Assembly: GCA_030673525.1 (NCBI GenBank)
Contig: DAOVIY010000018.1
Coordinates: 1 to 9,984, forward strand
DNA: 9,984 nt
Direction: 5' to 3'
From: a bacterium
GTDB lineage: Bacteria > Patescibacteriota > Minisyncoccia > UBA6257
Of the stretch, positions 1 to 6,616 are shown piece by piece (positions within the stretch are counted from its first letter, which is position 1; each line of letters opens with the position of its first letter). The position numbers and the translations under genes were made by a program. The notes beneath the pieces are model-generated. The model did not search any database, was not told the DNA's origin, and saw only the letters and a program-made list of their open reading frames with translations.

Positions 1-892
1 AAGTCGGATCCAAAATTCTAATTGCTATTTTTTCTCCTAAGGCAGTCGGGAAAGTAGATACCCTAAAATCTATTTCTTTATCATCTATAACAGTGAAAAA
101 ACGACCATCCTGCGGTAAACGCGTTTCATCAATTTTCAAATTAGTCATGATTTTCACACGAGTGATAATGGCTTGGTGAACTGCCAAAGGTAAACTTAAT
201 GTGCTAGAAAGATTACCATCAACACGAAAACGTACCCTTAATTTACTACGTTCAGGTTCAATATGTATATCAGAAGCCCGTGAACGAACAGCATATTTTA
301 ATATTGAGGCAAAAAGTTTAATAATTGGCGCTTCTTCAGCTACAGCCCCAACAGTAGATTCTAAATCCACTAACACAAAAGGGGATTTCTTTTTTTTCAC
401 ACTGCTAAATCTTTTTTGAAAATCCTGCAAAAGCTCATCAAACTCCTTAACAAATGTTTGATATTGCTTTAGAATATTTTTAAAATGAGAAGGAATGATG
501 ATTGAAACCCTTATTTTCAAACCTAACCGCTCAACTATAAATTTTATAGCCTTTTGCGCCTTTGTATCATCAGGATAAACCATTCCAACATCTAAAACAT
601 CTTTCTCCTTATTAAAAGCAATAAATCCATAATGACGAGCTGTGTCCTCAGGAATCAAATTTAAAACATTTTGAGGAATAATTTCGGTTTTAGAAAATAT
701 TTTTACTGGTAATTTAAAAAGCTCGCTTTTAATCTGCGAGAGTTTTTTCTCATCAACTAAATTTTTCTCATAAATTATATCCTCAACTCTTTTCTCCAGG
801 CTTTTTGCTTCCTGTAAAAACGTATAAGCATCTGTTTGTTTTATCAGCCCTTTTTGAATAAGAGCAGAAAGAAAAAGTTCTTCTTGAATCAT
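1..892 (-). CDS. pilB: PilB/GspE-type type IV pilus assembly ATPase, N-terminal part (runs off left edge)
   Basis: This is a cytoplasmic motor ATPase that would power pilus extension. The 297 codons in the window hold an N-terminal MshEN-like region (about residues 1-150), then the N2 domain of the secretion-ATPase family. The N2 domain begins near 'EEAPIIKLFASILKYAV' (residues 186-202). It continues with the hallmark 'SRASDIHIEP' (204-213), 'RFRVDG' (221-226), 'DETRLPQDGRF' (255-265) and 'FPTALGEKIAIRILDP' (281-296). The Walker A and B motifs come later in this family and would lie beyond position 1. The ATG at 892 is the start used because the family-like sequence begins there; no Shine-Dalgarno precedes it. 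It is the fifth gene of the pilM-N-O-P-B order, 86 bp after the PilP-like gene. A TATAAT (952-947, minus strand) in that gap could give it an extra promoter, but no good -35 is visible. Confidence 0.93.
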   Translation of the reverse strand, partial: MIQEELFLSALIQKGLIKQTDAYTFLQEAKSLEKRVEDIIYEKNLVDEKKLSQIKSELFKLPVKIFSKTEIIPQNVLNLIPEDTARHYGFIAFNKEKDVLDVGMVYPDDTKAQKAIKFIVERLGLKIRVSIIIPSHFKNILKQYQTFVKEFDELLQDFQKRFSSVKKKKSPFVLVDLESTVGAVAEEAPIIKLFASILKYAVRSRASDIHIEPERSKLRVRFRVDGNLSSTLSLPLAVHQAIITRVKIMTNLKIDETRLPQDGRFFTVIDDKEIDFRVSTFPTALGEKIAIRILDPT

Positions 893-978
893 AGTAATCA
901 ACTAATAACAAATCTGTTACAAATATACGAATGAATGAATAATTAAATTATACTCAATACAAAATACTGAATACGGCT

Positions 979-1272
979 TTAGAACACTTTAAAAGGATTA
1001 ACGCGACCTAAATCAGGAATATCCAATGGCCAAGCAATATGCGGACTTAATGTTTGAAAAACAGGGTGATTTGAAATTATCTCAATATCCAATTTAGCTT
1101 CAATTAATTCTTGCGAAGAAGGAGAAAGTAAATCTTCAATATCTGGTTTTTGAAAAATCTCTTCGGGCTTTAAAAAACTCCAAGCTATCCAGCCAATTAG
1201 AAATAAAACTAAAATTATTAAGAGATATAATAAAATATTATTCTTTTTTTGTTTTTTAATTTCAATCGCCAT
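979..1272 (-). CDS. small PilP-like pilus assembly protein, single membrane span
   Basis: This is a 97-residue protein with a basic N-terminus (residues 5-10, 'IKKQKK') and one hydrophobic span at about 12-33. A short acidic or Pro-rich extracytoplasmic stretch follows, and the C-terminus ends in 'GRVNPF' (89-94). The 'GR-x-NPF' ending is typical of PilP/GspC-like pilus lipoproteins, where it sits at the edge of a folded domain. Here it is almost the last thing in the protein, so a full PilP beta domain is absent. The start overlaps the end of the pilO-like gene by 11 bp, suggesting translational coupling, and no Shine-Dalgarno is seen. Its position after pilN and pilO supports a role as the fourth inner-membrane platform component. 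Similarity to PilP rests on position and the C-terminal motif only. Confidence 0.7.
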   Translation of the reverse strand: MAIEIKKQKKNNILLYLLIILVLFLIGWIAWSFLKPEEIFQKPDIEDLLSPSSQELIEAKLDIEIISNHPVFQTLSPHIAWPLDIPDLGRVNPFKVF

Positions 1273-1816
1273 AAGATAAAAAGTATGTTAATAGTGTAAT
1301 ATTATATTCTAAAATATTTGATACTGTACCTTTTGAAGAAACACTTAATTTAATATTAGATTTAGTAAGATCAATAATGCGTAATTCTTTTTCAACTTCT
1401 TCAATCCATGCTTTAGCACTCTCATATGTTGCAGAAAATCTTGTTTTAATTTCTAAATGATTTTGACTATCTTTAGCGATTTCACGAAAACTTAAACTAT
1501 TTAAAGAAATACCAGCATTTTTAGAAATGATATCCAAAACAGCTAGTACCTGAGCTGTTTGCGGATTATCAGGCAAAGCCAAGTTAATATTTTCCACCTG
1601 ATCTCCTAAATTCAAATAACTCTGAATCAAAGATTCTGACTTAACTTTATATTCCTGTAAAAGAATAATCTTTTCTTCTGTTTCTTTTATTTCTAATGTT
1701 AATTCTTTTGTCTTGTCAAAGGATGGTTTAATAAAGCGAGCAAGTAAAAAGATAGTCGCTACTATTAATAAAGTAATTGATAAAATGGAAAGATTTTGTT
1801 TAGTAGTCTCTGTCAT
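1262..1816 (-). CDS. pilO: PilO-like type IV pilus inner-membrane platform protein
   Basis: This 184-residue protein has a short cytoplasmic N-terminus, one membrane span (about residues 8-29) and a heptad-like, charged coiled-coil region (about 33-75). A C-terminal alpha/beta domain includes 'NPQTAQVLAVLDIISKNAGI' (83-102), the stretch that usually marks PilO. Length and layout match PilO proteins, which pair with PilN in the inner membrane and link the cytoplasmic PilM ring to the periplasmic or outer parts of the machine. It starts 1 bp after the pilN stop and its end overlaps the PilP-like start by 11 bp, so the three genes are almost certainly one transcript. PilN and PilO share a fold and diverge quickly, so the exact N versus O label rests on gene order and the NPQT segment. 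Confidence 0.8.
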   Translation of the reverse strand: MTETTKQNLSILSITLLIVATIFLLARFIKPSFDKTKELTLEIKETEEKIILLQEYKVKSESLIQSYLNLGDQVENINLALPDNPQTAQVLAVLDIISKNAGISLNSLSFREIAKDSQNHLEIKTRFSATYESAKAWIEEVEKELRIIDLTKSNIKLSVSSKGTVSNILEYNITLLTYFLSYGD

Positions 1817-1817
1817 C

Positions 1818-2360
1818 TTATTGATATTTTAATAAACTCGGTTGAATAAAAGCATATAAAGAAAAGATGATATTTCTATTCTTATCAATTCTCATTTCTT
1901 TTACTGCTACTGCCTTAATTTTATCAGGATTATTTAACAATCCACTTACTGCCTCACTAAATACCTTTTGATTTTTAGCTACACCATCCAAAGTCAACTT
2001 GTTTTCCTCTGTTGAAAAATCCAAATTTGTATAATAAATTTGAGGATGAGTTAATTCCTCTAAAACAGTTAAAACTTTAGAAAAATATGTGTGATTAGTC
2101 AGTAATTTACTTAGAGTATTTAGTTTTTTCTCAAAAAGAATAACTTCCTGCTCTTTTTCCAAAGCAAAACTATCTCTTAAATCTTGAAATTCATCTTCTA
2201 AAATAGTTAATTGAGCTTCTTTGCTTTTATTCCAATAATCTAATCCAAAATAAGCTCCCGTAGTAATAAGAAAAACCACCAAAACAAATATCAAAAGCCC
2301 CTTTGGCCAAGTGGGAGGAAGTTCTTTTGGTTTGAGAGATCCTAAATCAAGATTCTTCAT
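1818..2360 (-). CDS. pilN: PilN-like type IV pilus inner-membrane platform protein
   Basis: This 180-residue protein has a cytoplasmic tail of about 20 residues, a membrane span (about 21-40), a coiled-coil stretch (about 44-95) and a C-terminal ferredoxin-like alpha/beta domain. 'LTVLEELTHPQIYYTNLDFS' (98-117) is the best family-like segment. PilN normally binds PilM through an N-terminal 'INLLP'-type motif. Here the tail reads 'NLDLGSLKPKELPP' (3-16), so the canonical motif is missing or strongly changed. The gene lies 43 bp after pilM and 1 bp before pilO. A purine-rich AAAAAAAGG, rather far (about 14 nt) upstream of the ATG, is one of the few Shine-Dalgarno-like sequences in this operon. 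The function is assigned by gene order and topology. Confidence 0.78.
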   Translation of the reverse strand: MKNLDLGSLKPKELPPTWPKGLLIFVLVVFLITTGAYFGLDYWNKSKEAQLTILEDEFQDLRDSFALEKEQEVILFEKKLNTLSKLLTNHTYFSKVLTVLEELTHPQIYYTNLDFSTEENKLTLDGVAKNQKVFSEAVSGLLNNPDKIKAVAVKEMRIDKNRNIIFSLYAFIQPSLLKYQ

Positions 2361-2403
2361 ATTCTATATATTTTACCTTTTTTTCAAAAATCAAGCAAGT
2401 GAT

Positions 2404-3462
2404 TTAAATATCTTTAAATACTACAGCACAAGCACTGGTTAAACTTGGGCCAATATCTTTCATAACAGGAGAAAGATTTGGATTATAAGAAATTAATCCC
2501 CAGGAAAAAGGATCACCTTTGATAACAGGCAAAGCCAATTGTTTAGAATAATAATCTTCCAATCCCTGAAGATTGGCACCTCCTCCGGTTAAAATTACCT
2601 TCTCCGCTTTCTTCTTAGTTTTTAAAAAATAATTATTAATAGCTTTTTCTGTTTCTCTTTTTATAACATCTAATAATGGCATTAAAAGATTTGTAATTTT
2701 AACTTCTCCACGCGCTTGAATATTCAAACCATATGCCCTTTTTAATTCCTCTGCCCTGAAAGGATTAATCCCCAATCCACTACTAATAACTTGAGTAAAA
2801 TCTCCACCAGCAGTATCTACATTATGGCTTGTTCTCAATGTTCCATTGTCCATTATATTAATAGATGTACTTCTTCCTCCAATATCCACTAAAGCTACTA
2901 CACCCTTTTCTTTTTTACCTAATAAGCGAGCAATCGCCACAGTTTCTAATTCCAAACCTTTTAAATTAATTTTAGCCAGTTCTGCACTGTGGACATATCT
3001 TTTAACAATATCAGTTGGTACAGCCATTAAAAGAACAATAATTTTACCACTTGTTCTTTCTATAATTTGCCAATCTAAAGTTGTTTCCTGTAATGGCATA
3101 GGGATATACTGCCCTGCTTGAAAATTCACTGCTTTAGCAAGTTCTTTATTCGGCATTTCTGGAAGTTTCATAATGGAAATAAATCCGGAAAAACTTGGTA
3201 AAGCCATATAAGTTTTCCTATTCTTCGTTTTTGATTTCTCTATCAATTGCTTCAAAAGCAAAGCAGTGCTTTCTTCTAATAATTTAAAACTATCGGTTTG
3301 GATAGCGTCATTGATCCTTTCTAAATGTCCATACTTTTCCAAAATTCCATAATTAGTTAATTCTATTTTTTGTCTGGTTTTTTGCAATTCCACTAATTTA
3401 ATTGAAGTGGTTCCAATGTCTATACCCAAAAAAATATTCTGTTTAAAAAGATTAAATGCCAT
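2404..3462 (-). CDS. pilM: PilM, actin/FtsA-like type IV pilus assembly ATPase
   Basis: This 352-residue cytoplasmic protein of the FtsA/actin superfamily would form the cytoplasmic ring that binds the PilN tail. The nucleotide-binding signatures are in order: phosphate-1 loop 'GIDIGTTSIKLVE' (13-25), phosphate-2 loop 'ALVDIGGRSTSI' (190-201) and adenosine motif 'VILTGGGANLQGLEDY' (289-304). 'ALPSFSGFISIMKLPEMP' (87-104) and 'AVNFQAGQYIPMPL' (111-124) are the typical PilM 1C-subdomain stretch. Length is normal for PilM. It is the first gene of the minus-strand operon pilM-N-O-P-B. A good sigma70-type promoter (TTGGCA-N17-TATAAT, 3529-3501) lies about 40 bp upstream of the ATG. No Shine-Dalgarno is seen before the start. 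Confidence 0.95.
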   Translation of the reverse strand: MAFNLFKQNIFLGIDIGTTSIKLVELQKTRQKIELTNYGILEKYGHLERINDAIQTDSFKLLEESTALLLKQLIEKSKTKNRKTYMALPSFSGFISIMKLPEMPNKELAKAVNFQAGQYIPMPLQETTLDWQIIERTSGKIIVLLMAVPTDIVKRYVHSAELAKINLKGLELETVAIARLLGKKEKGVVALVDIGGRSTSINIMDNGTLRTSHNVDTAGGDFTQVISSGLGINPFRAEELKRAYGLNIQARGEVKITNLLMPLLDVIKRETEKAINNYFLKTKKKAEKVILTGGGANLQGLEDYYSKQLALPVIKGDPFSWGLISYNPNLSPVMKDIGPSLTSACAVVFKDI

Positions 3463-3481
3463 ATTTTTTACTAAATAACTG

Positions 3482-3510
3482 TATACAATATTACTACTAT
3501 ATTATATAAT
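3482..3510 (+). promoter_or_regulatory. sigma70-type promoter of comF, divergent from pilM
   Basis: On the plus strand, TATACA (3482-3487, four of six to the -35 consensus) is followed by 17 nt and a perfect TATAAT (3505-3510). The predicted start near 3517 leaves a leader of about 32 nt before the comF ATG, the same length as on the pilM side. The -35 is weaker than that of the pilM promoter. Because the two -10 boxes share bases, RNA polymerase could probably occupy only one of the promoters at a time. Confidence 0.55.
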
Positions 3511-3516
3511 ATAGTA
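3495..3516. repeat. 22-bp perfect palindrome over the divergent promoters (operator-like)
   Basis: TACTATATTAT is followed directly by its exact reverse complement ATAATATAGTA. The site holds both -10 boxes of the divergent pilM and comF promoters, so a dimeric regulator binding here would control both genes. It is all A/T except for one C and one G, so part of the symmetry could be a by-product of two overlapping TATAAT boxes. Confidence 0.6.
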
Positions 3517-3529
3517 TATATTTTGCCAA
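3501..3529 (-). promoter_or_regulatory. sigma70-type promoter of the pilM operon
   Basis: On the minus strand, TTGGCA (3529-3524, five of six to the -35 consensus) is followed by exactly 17 nt and a perfect TATAAT (3506-3501). Transcription would start near 3494, giving a leader of about 32 nt before the pilM ATG at 3462. The -10 overlaps the -10 of the opposing comF promoter and lies within the 22-bp palindrome. Confidence 0.7.
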
Positions 3530-3548
3530 ATGCAAATCTAATATATCC

Positions 3549-4271
3549 ATGCCCCACCGTTTTTTAAAATTATTTTTAGACACTTTTTTCCCTTGGCAAT
3601 GCGTCTCTTGTAAAAAAGAAATTCGTCTTTCTTATCCGCTTTGTAAAAAATGCCAAAGGAATATCCCGATTAATTATTCATTTATTTGTCCTGCTTGCAA
3701 GAAAAGAATAATTAATTTTTCAAAACGTTCTTGTTTTTGTAAAACCAATATATTCGCTTTGGGCGTAGTTTCTTTTTATGAAAATTCAATCATTAAAAAA
3801 ACTATTCGTCTTTTTAAATATCAATCAATTATTTCCTTACAAAAACCTCTAGCTGACTTAATGATAAGATTTTTAAAAGAAACTAACTTTTTTTCTGAAA
3901 TTAATAAAAAGAATATATTACTAATTCCCATTCCATTACACAAAAGAAAAAGAAGGCAAAGAGGATTTAATCAATCAGAATTATTAACAAAAGCTGTTGC
4001 TCTTCATTTTTCCTTAAATCTTCATCCCGAAATTCTTCTTAGAATTAAAAATAATCCACCGCAGGCAAAAATCAATAATTTTATTGAAAGACAAAAAAAT
4101 ATCAAAGATGTTTTTCAAATTTCTAATTCTAACTTAAACCTAATTAAAAATAAATGGATAATTTTGATTGATGATGTTTATACTTCTGGAGCAACAATAC
4201 AAGAAGCGGCAAAAATTTTAAAAAATAATGGCGCCAAAAAAGTAATTGGTTTAGTTCTGGCAAGAGGATAA
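3549..4271 (+). CDS. comF: ComF family competence protein (phosphoribosyltransferase fold, zinc finger)
   Basis: This 240-residue protein has the full ComF layout. An N-terminal zinc-ribbon region carries CxxC pairs at C18/C21 and C32/C35, then C47/C50 and C62/C64. The 'PIPLHKRKRRQRGFNQSELL' block is at 127-146. An 'RIKNNPPQAKINNFIERQKN' block (165-184) is followed by the PRPP-binding loop 'IILIDDVYTSGAT' (204-216). ComF acts in the cytoplasm and is needed for DNA uptake in competent bacteria. The PRT fold suggests a nucleotide-related or helicase-linked role, but its biochemical activity is unsettled. It diverges from the pilus operon through shared overlapping promoters, which fits a joint DNA-uptake role. 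No Shine-Dalgarno precedes the ATG. It converges on the GNAT gene with a 51-bp gap and no recognisable terminator. Confidence 0.93.
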   Translation: MPHRFLKLFLDTFFPWQCVSCKKEIRLSYPLCKKCQRNIPINYSFICPACKKRIINFSKRSCFCKTNIFALGVVSFYENSIIKKTIRLFKYQSIISLQKPLADLMIRFLKETNFFSEINKKNILLIPIPLHKRKRRQRGFNQSELLTKAVALHFSLNLHPEILLRIKNNPPQAKINNFIERQKNIKDVFQISNSNLNLIKNKWIILIDDVYTSGATIQEAAKILKNNGAKKVIGLVLARG

Positions 4272-4275
4272 GATG

Positions 4276-4309
4276 GCTAGTCCCATAGAACAATGTTTGA
4301 ACCTGTTTT
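4276..4309 (+). repeat. intergenic repeat, copy A (degenerate)
   Basis: Aligned without gaps to the 33-bp core of copies C-E, this copy matches at about 25 of 33 positions. It keeps GAAC-A-ATGTT and GAACCT, but the GGGGCT part has decayed to AGTCCC. It fills the 51-bp gap between the convergent comF and GNAT genes and is the leftmost copy in the window. Confidence 0.6.
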
Positions 4310-4322
4310 AAAAATTAATGAA

Positions 4323-4796
4323 TTATAAATCTAATCTCATTTTTAATCTAAAATCAAAAAAACCAAATTTCTTCCAAGCTCTGATACCTATTTTATTTCT
4401 TGCATCAACAGTAAGCTCAATATGTTTAATCTTCTTCTTTTTAAACCACTCCAATAATTCTTTAAATATCTTTTTACCAATACCTTGTTTTCTATATTTT
4501 TTTTCAATAAAAGCATCGAAAATTACTCCAGTTCTTTTTGGATTAACATATTGAGGAGCTTTTTCTATTGTACCCATAAAATATCCAATAACCTTTTTAT
4601 TTTCCTCTGCAATAATAATTTTTGTATTCCTATCTTTTATTAACAACTCATAATGATCTCTAATTTCTCTATAATCATAATTAGAATAGACTTTATAATA
4701 TTTATCAATCATTTGATGATAATCCACCATTTGCCTTACTAATTTTACTATAAATTGAATATCTCGTTTTGTAGCATCCCTAATTAACATATTCAT
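4323..4796 (-). CDS. GNAT family N-acetyltransferase
   Basis: This 157-residue protein is a single GNAT domain that would transfer an acetyl group from acetyl-CoA to an amine. It has a beta-strand 'IIIAEENKKVIGYFMG' (60-75), then motif A 'IFDAFIEKKYRKQGIGKKIF' (92-111) containing the R/Q-x-x-G-x-G CoA pyrophosphate loop RKQGIG (102-107). Motif B 'NKIGIRAWKKFGF' (134-146) ends in the usual aromatic 'x-x-GF'. The substrate cannot be read from sequence; the family includes protein N-terminal, antibiotic and polyamine acetylases. The ATG at 4796 is used; a second in-frame ATG lies two codons later and no Shine-Dalgarno supports either. The gene stands alone, flanked by repeat copies A and B, with a terminator-like hairpin 24 bp upstream. 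Confidence 0.88.
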   Translation of the reverse strand: MNMLIRDATKRDIQFIVKLVRQMVDYHQMIDKYYKVYSNYDYREIRDHYELLIKDRNTKIIIAEENKKVIGYFMGTIEKAPQYVNPKRTGVIFDAFIEKKYRKQGIGKKIFKELLEWFKKKKIKHIELTVDARNKIGIRAWKKFGFFDFRLKMRLDL

Positions 4797-4819
4797 AAAT
4801 TTTATATCTAGATTCTACC

Positions 4820-4844
4820 AAAAAATCGCCTCTTTGGCGATTTT
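4820..4844 (-). terminator. intrinsic terminator downstream of the D-aminoacylase gene
   Basis: AAAATCGCC (4822-4830) pairs perfectly with GGCGATTTT (4836-4844) around a 5-nt loop. On the minus strand the stem is followed by six T (4825-4820). It lies about 108 bp past the amidohydrolase stop and just before the GNAT start, so it would end the upstream transcript. The plus-strand tail is only four T, so it may work weakly in that direction too. Confidence 0.72.
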
Positions 4845-4849
4845 AATTT

Positions 4850-4892
4850 GCTGGGGCTATAGCTGGGGCTATGGAACGATATTGGAACCTTT
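4850..4892 (+). repeat. intergenic repeat, copy B, with a tandemly duplicated 5' part
   Basis: The core runs 4862-4892 and differs from the C-E consensus at ATATT (for ATGTT) and at the end of the T tract. The first 11 bp of the core (GCTGGGGCTAT) are duplicated directly upstream at 4850-4860, with a period of 12 bp. It lies between the amidohydrolase stop (4952) and the GNAT start (4796), next to the terminator hairpin. Confidence 0.85.
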
Positions 4893-4951
4893 CTAACTCA
4901 ATATTATCTCTCTTAATTAGTCTAAAAAATAAATTAAAAATTGTCAAATAA

Positions 4952-6526
4952 TTAATGGGGTTTTAGCATTTTACCCTTTAAGACTCCGGAATGCACTCCT
5001 TTATTAATTATTAAATGTCCGTTTACAAGCACGTAATCAATTCCTGTTGGACGTTGAACTGGATTCTCATAAGTAGCATTACCCCTTACGGTATTAGGAT
5101 TAAAAATCATTAAATCAGCAGCCGCACCTACTTTAATTCGTCCTCTATTCATCAATCCTATTCTATCTGCGGGTAATGAGGTCATTTTTCGTACAGCTTC
5201 TTCAAAGGAAAACAAACCTTCACGAGCATATCTTAATACTTTTGGGATACTTCCACAATATCTTGGGTGTGGACTTCCTTCGCTCAGAGGCCCTTCATAT
5301 GTTATGGCATGGCTGTCTGTAGCAATAATTGTATCAGGATGTTTTAGAAAAAACTTCACATCTTCTAAATTCATATCATGACTAAGAATTTTTACTTCAC
5401 TATTATTCTCCAATAAAATACGAAAAAAGGTATCTAAAACATCCTCTTTATTCTCTTCTGCAATCTCTTGGATATTTTTCCCTATAACTCCATATGATTT
5501 TGGGGCACGAGCAATAACTATCTTATCCCATGAGCTTCCACAGTATTTCATTCCTTGAATAATCTCCTTCCTAAATCTTTTTTCAAATCCACTATTCTTA
5601 GGTATTTCTGCTAAGTTTTCATTTACCATTTTACCAATAGACAATAAGTCTTTAAGACTTCCTCCCCAAGAAGCATATGGATAAACATCCCAGGTTACAT
5701 GAACACCATTATTTTTAGCTTTTACTAAACGAGCCAACAGACGTTCAGTTTTCCCCCAATTATTAGACCCTGCTAATTTAAGATGAGATATCTGTACCGG
5801 GCAACCAGATTTCTTGCTGACCATTAATGCTTCATTAATAGAGGCCCATAAGCCTCCGCTTTCACTTCGAATATGTGTGGAGTAAAATGCGTCATGTTTA
5901 GCCAAAACCTCACACAATTCTACAAGTTCATTCTCAGTACTAAAATATGCAGGAATATATTCTAGACCTGTAGACATACCATATGCACCCATATCAAGAC
6001 ATTCTTTTAGCAATACTTTCATTTTCTCCATTTCTTTATCTGTTGGTTCTTTATCACTGTTACCCATAACATTTGCTCGTAATATGCCATGACCAATTAA
6101 TGGCACTATATTCATCCCTAAATCTGGTAAACTCTTTAAATATTCTCGAAAAGAATCCCAGTTCATATCTAAATTCTCAGCACCTATATTAGTGGATAGC
6201 ATTTTTTTCACTATTTCACGATTTTCCCCGTTAAGGATCGGAGCAAAAGACTGCCCACAATTCCCCCATACTTCTGTGGTAATCCCTTGAAAAATCTTAC
6301 TTTCAAAGGAAGGATTTAGATAAACAGTTGTATCTGAATGACCATGAATATCAATAACTCCTGGTGATACAATTAGGTTTTTAGCACATAACTCCACATC
6401 ACCAGGTCCAATATTCTTACCTATTTCTACTATCTTTCCATTAGTTATTCCTATGTCTGATTCATATCTAGATTTTCCTGTACCATCAATAATGATTCCA
6501 TTCTTAATTATTAAATCGATTTTCAT
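4952..6526 (-). CDS. D-aminoacylase / N-acyl-D-amino-acid deacylase family amidohydrolase
   Basis: This 524-residue protein is of normal length for the family, which hydrolyses N-acyl-D-amino acids to a free D-amino acid and a carboxylate in a TIM-barrel metal site. The metal ligands can be traced: 'GVIDIHGHSD' (H61, H63), 'EVWGNCGQSFAP' with the family cysteine C90, 'STHIRSESGG' (H218), 'PVQISHLKLAG' (H248) and 'ATDSHAITYEG' (D404). The C-terminal small beta domain with 'RIKVGAAADLMIFNP' is present. No signal peptide is seen, so it is cytoplasmic. A promoter candidate, TTGCCT-N17-TACAAT (6611-6583), lies upstream. The gene is alone between repeat copies B and C. Related subfamilies (D-glutamate or D-aspartate deacylases, dihydropyrimidinase-like enzymes) are possible. 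The substrate is inferred, the enzyme class is firm. Confidence 0.92.
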   Translation of the reverse strand: MKIDLIIKNGIIIDGTGKSRYESDIGITNGKIVEIGKNIGPGDVELCAKNLIVSPGVIDIHGHSDTTVYLNPSFESKIFQGITTEVWGNCGQSFAPILNGENREIVKKMLSTNIGAENLDMNWDSFREYLKSLPDLGMNIVPLIGHGILRANVMGNSDKEPTDKEMEKMKVLLKECLDMGAYGMSTGLEYIPAYFSTENELVELCEVLAKHDAFYSTHIRSESGGLWASINEALMVSKKSGCPVQISHLKLAGSNNWGKTERLLARLVKAKNNGVHVTWDVYPYASWGGSLKDLLSIGKMVNENLAEIPKNSGFEKRFRKEIIQGMKYCGSSWDKIVIARAPKSYGVIGKNIQEIAEENKEDVLDTFFRILLENNSEVKILSHDMNLEDVKFFLKHPDTIIATDSHAITYEGPLSEGSPHPRYCGSIPKVLRYAREGLFSFEEAVRKMTSLPADRIGLMNRGRIKVGAAADLMIFNPNTVRGNATYENPVQRPTGIDYVLVNGHLIINKGVHSGVLKGKMLKPH

Positions 6527-6582
6527 TTTTTTATTTTTTCCAATCCTTAATAATTATCATTTTTTTCATATATCTTAATAAT

Positions 6583-6611
6583 ATTGTATTAAAAAATTGT
6601 CTAAAAGGCAA
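6583..6611 (-). promoter_or_regulatory. candidate promoter of the D-aminoacylase gene
   Basis: On the minus strand, TTGCCT (6611-6606, four of six) precedes a 17-nt spacer and TACAAT (6588-6583, five of six). Transcription would start near 6576, about 50 nt before the ATG at 6526. It overlaps the hairpin at 6592-6616, so terminator and promoter share the same bases. In such AT-rich DNA a chance match is possible. Confidence 0.4.
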
Positions 6612-6616
6612 TTTTT
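6591..6616 (-). terminator. terminator-like hairpin downstream of pepF
   Basis: AAAAATTGTC (6592-6601) pairs with GGCAATTTTT (6607-6616), ten base pairs with one G-T wobble and a TAAAA loop. On the minus strand the stem runs into six T (6596-6591). It lies about 112 bp past the pepF stop, beyond repeat copy C, a layout like the hairpin beside copy B. The stem is weak because most pairs are A-T. Confidence 0.5.

Noticed and set aside
201..419. 72-codon open frame on the plus strand.
   Set aside because: It lies antiparallel to the well-supported pilB gene and has no recognisable protein features.
903..952. Promoter for pilB from the TATAAT at 952-947, with a TAACA/TGTTA inverted repeat nearby.
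   Set aside because: No acceptable -35 at 16-18 nt, and in AT-rich DNA an isolated TATAAT is common; mentioned only under pilB.
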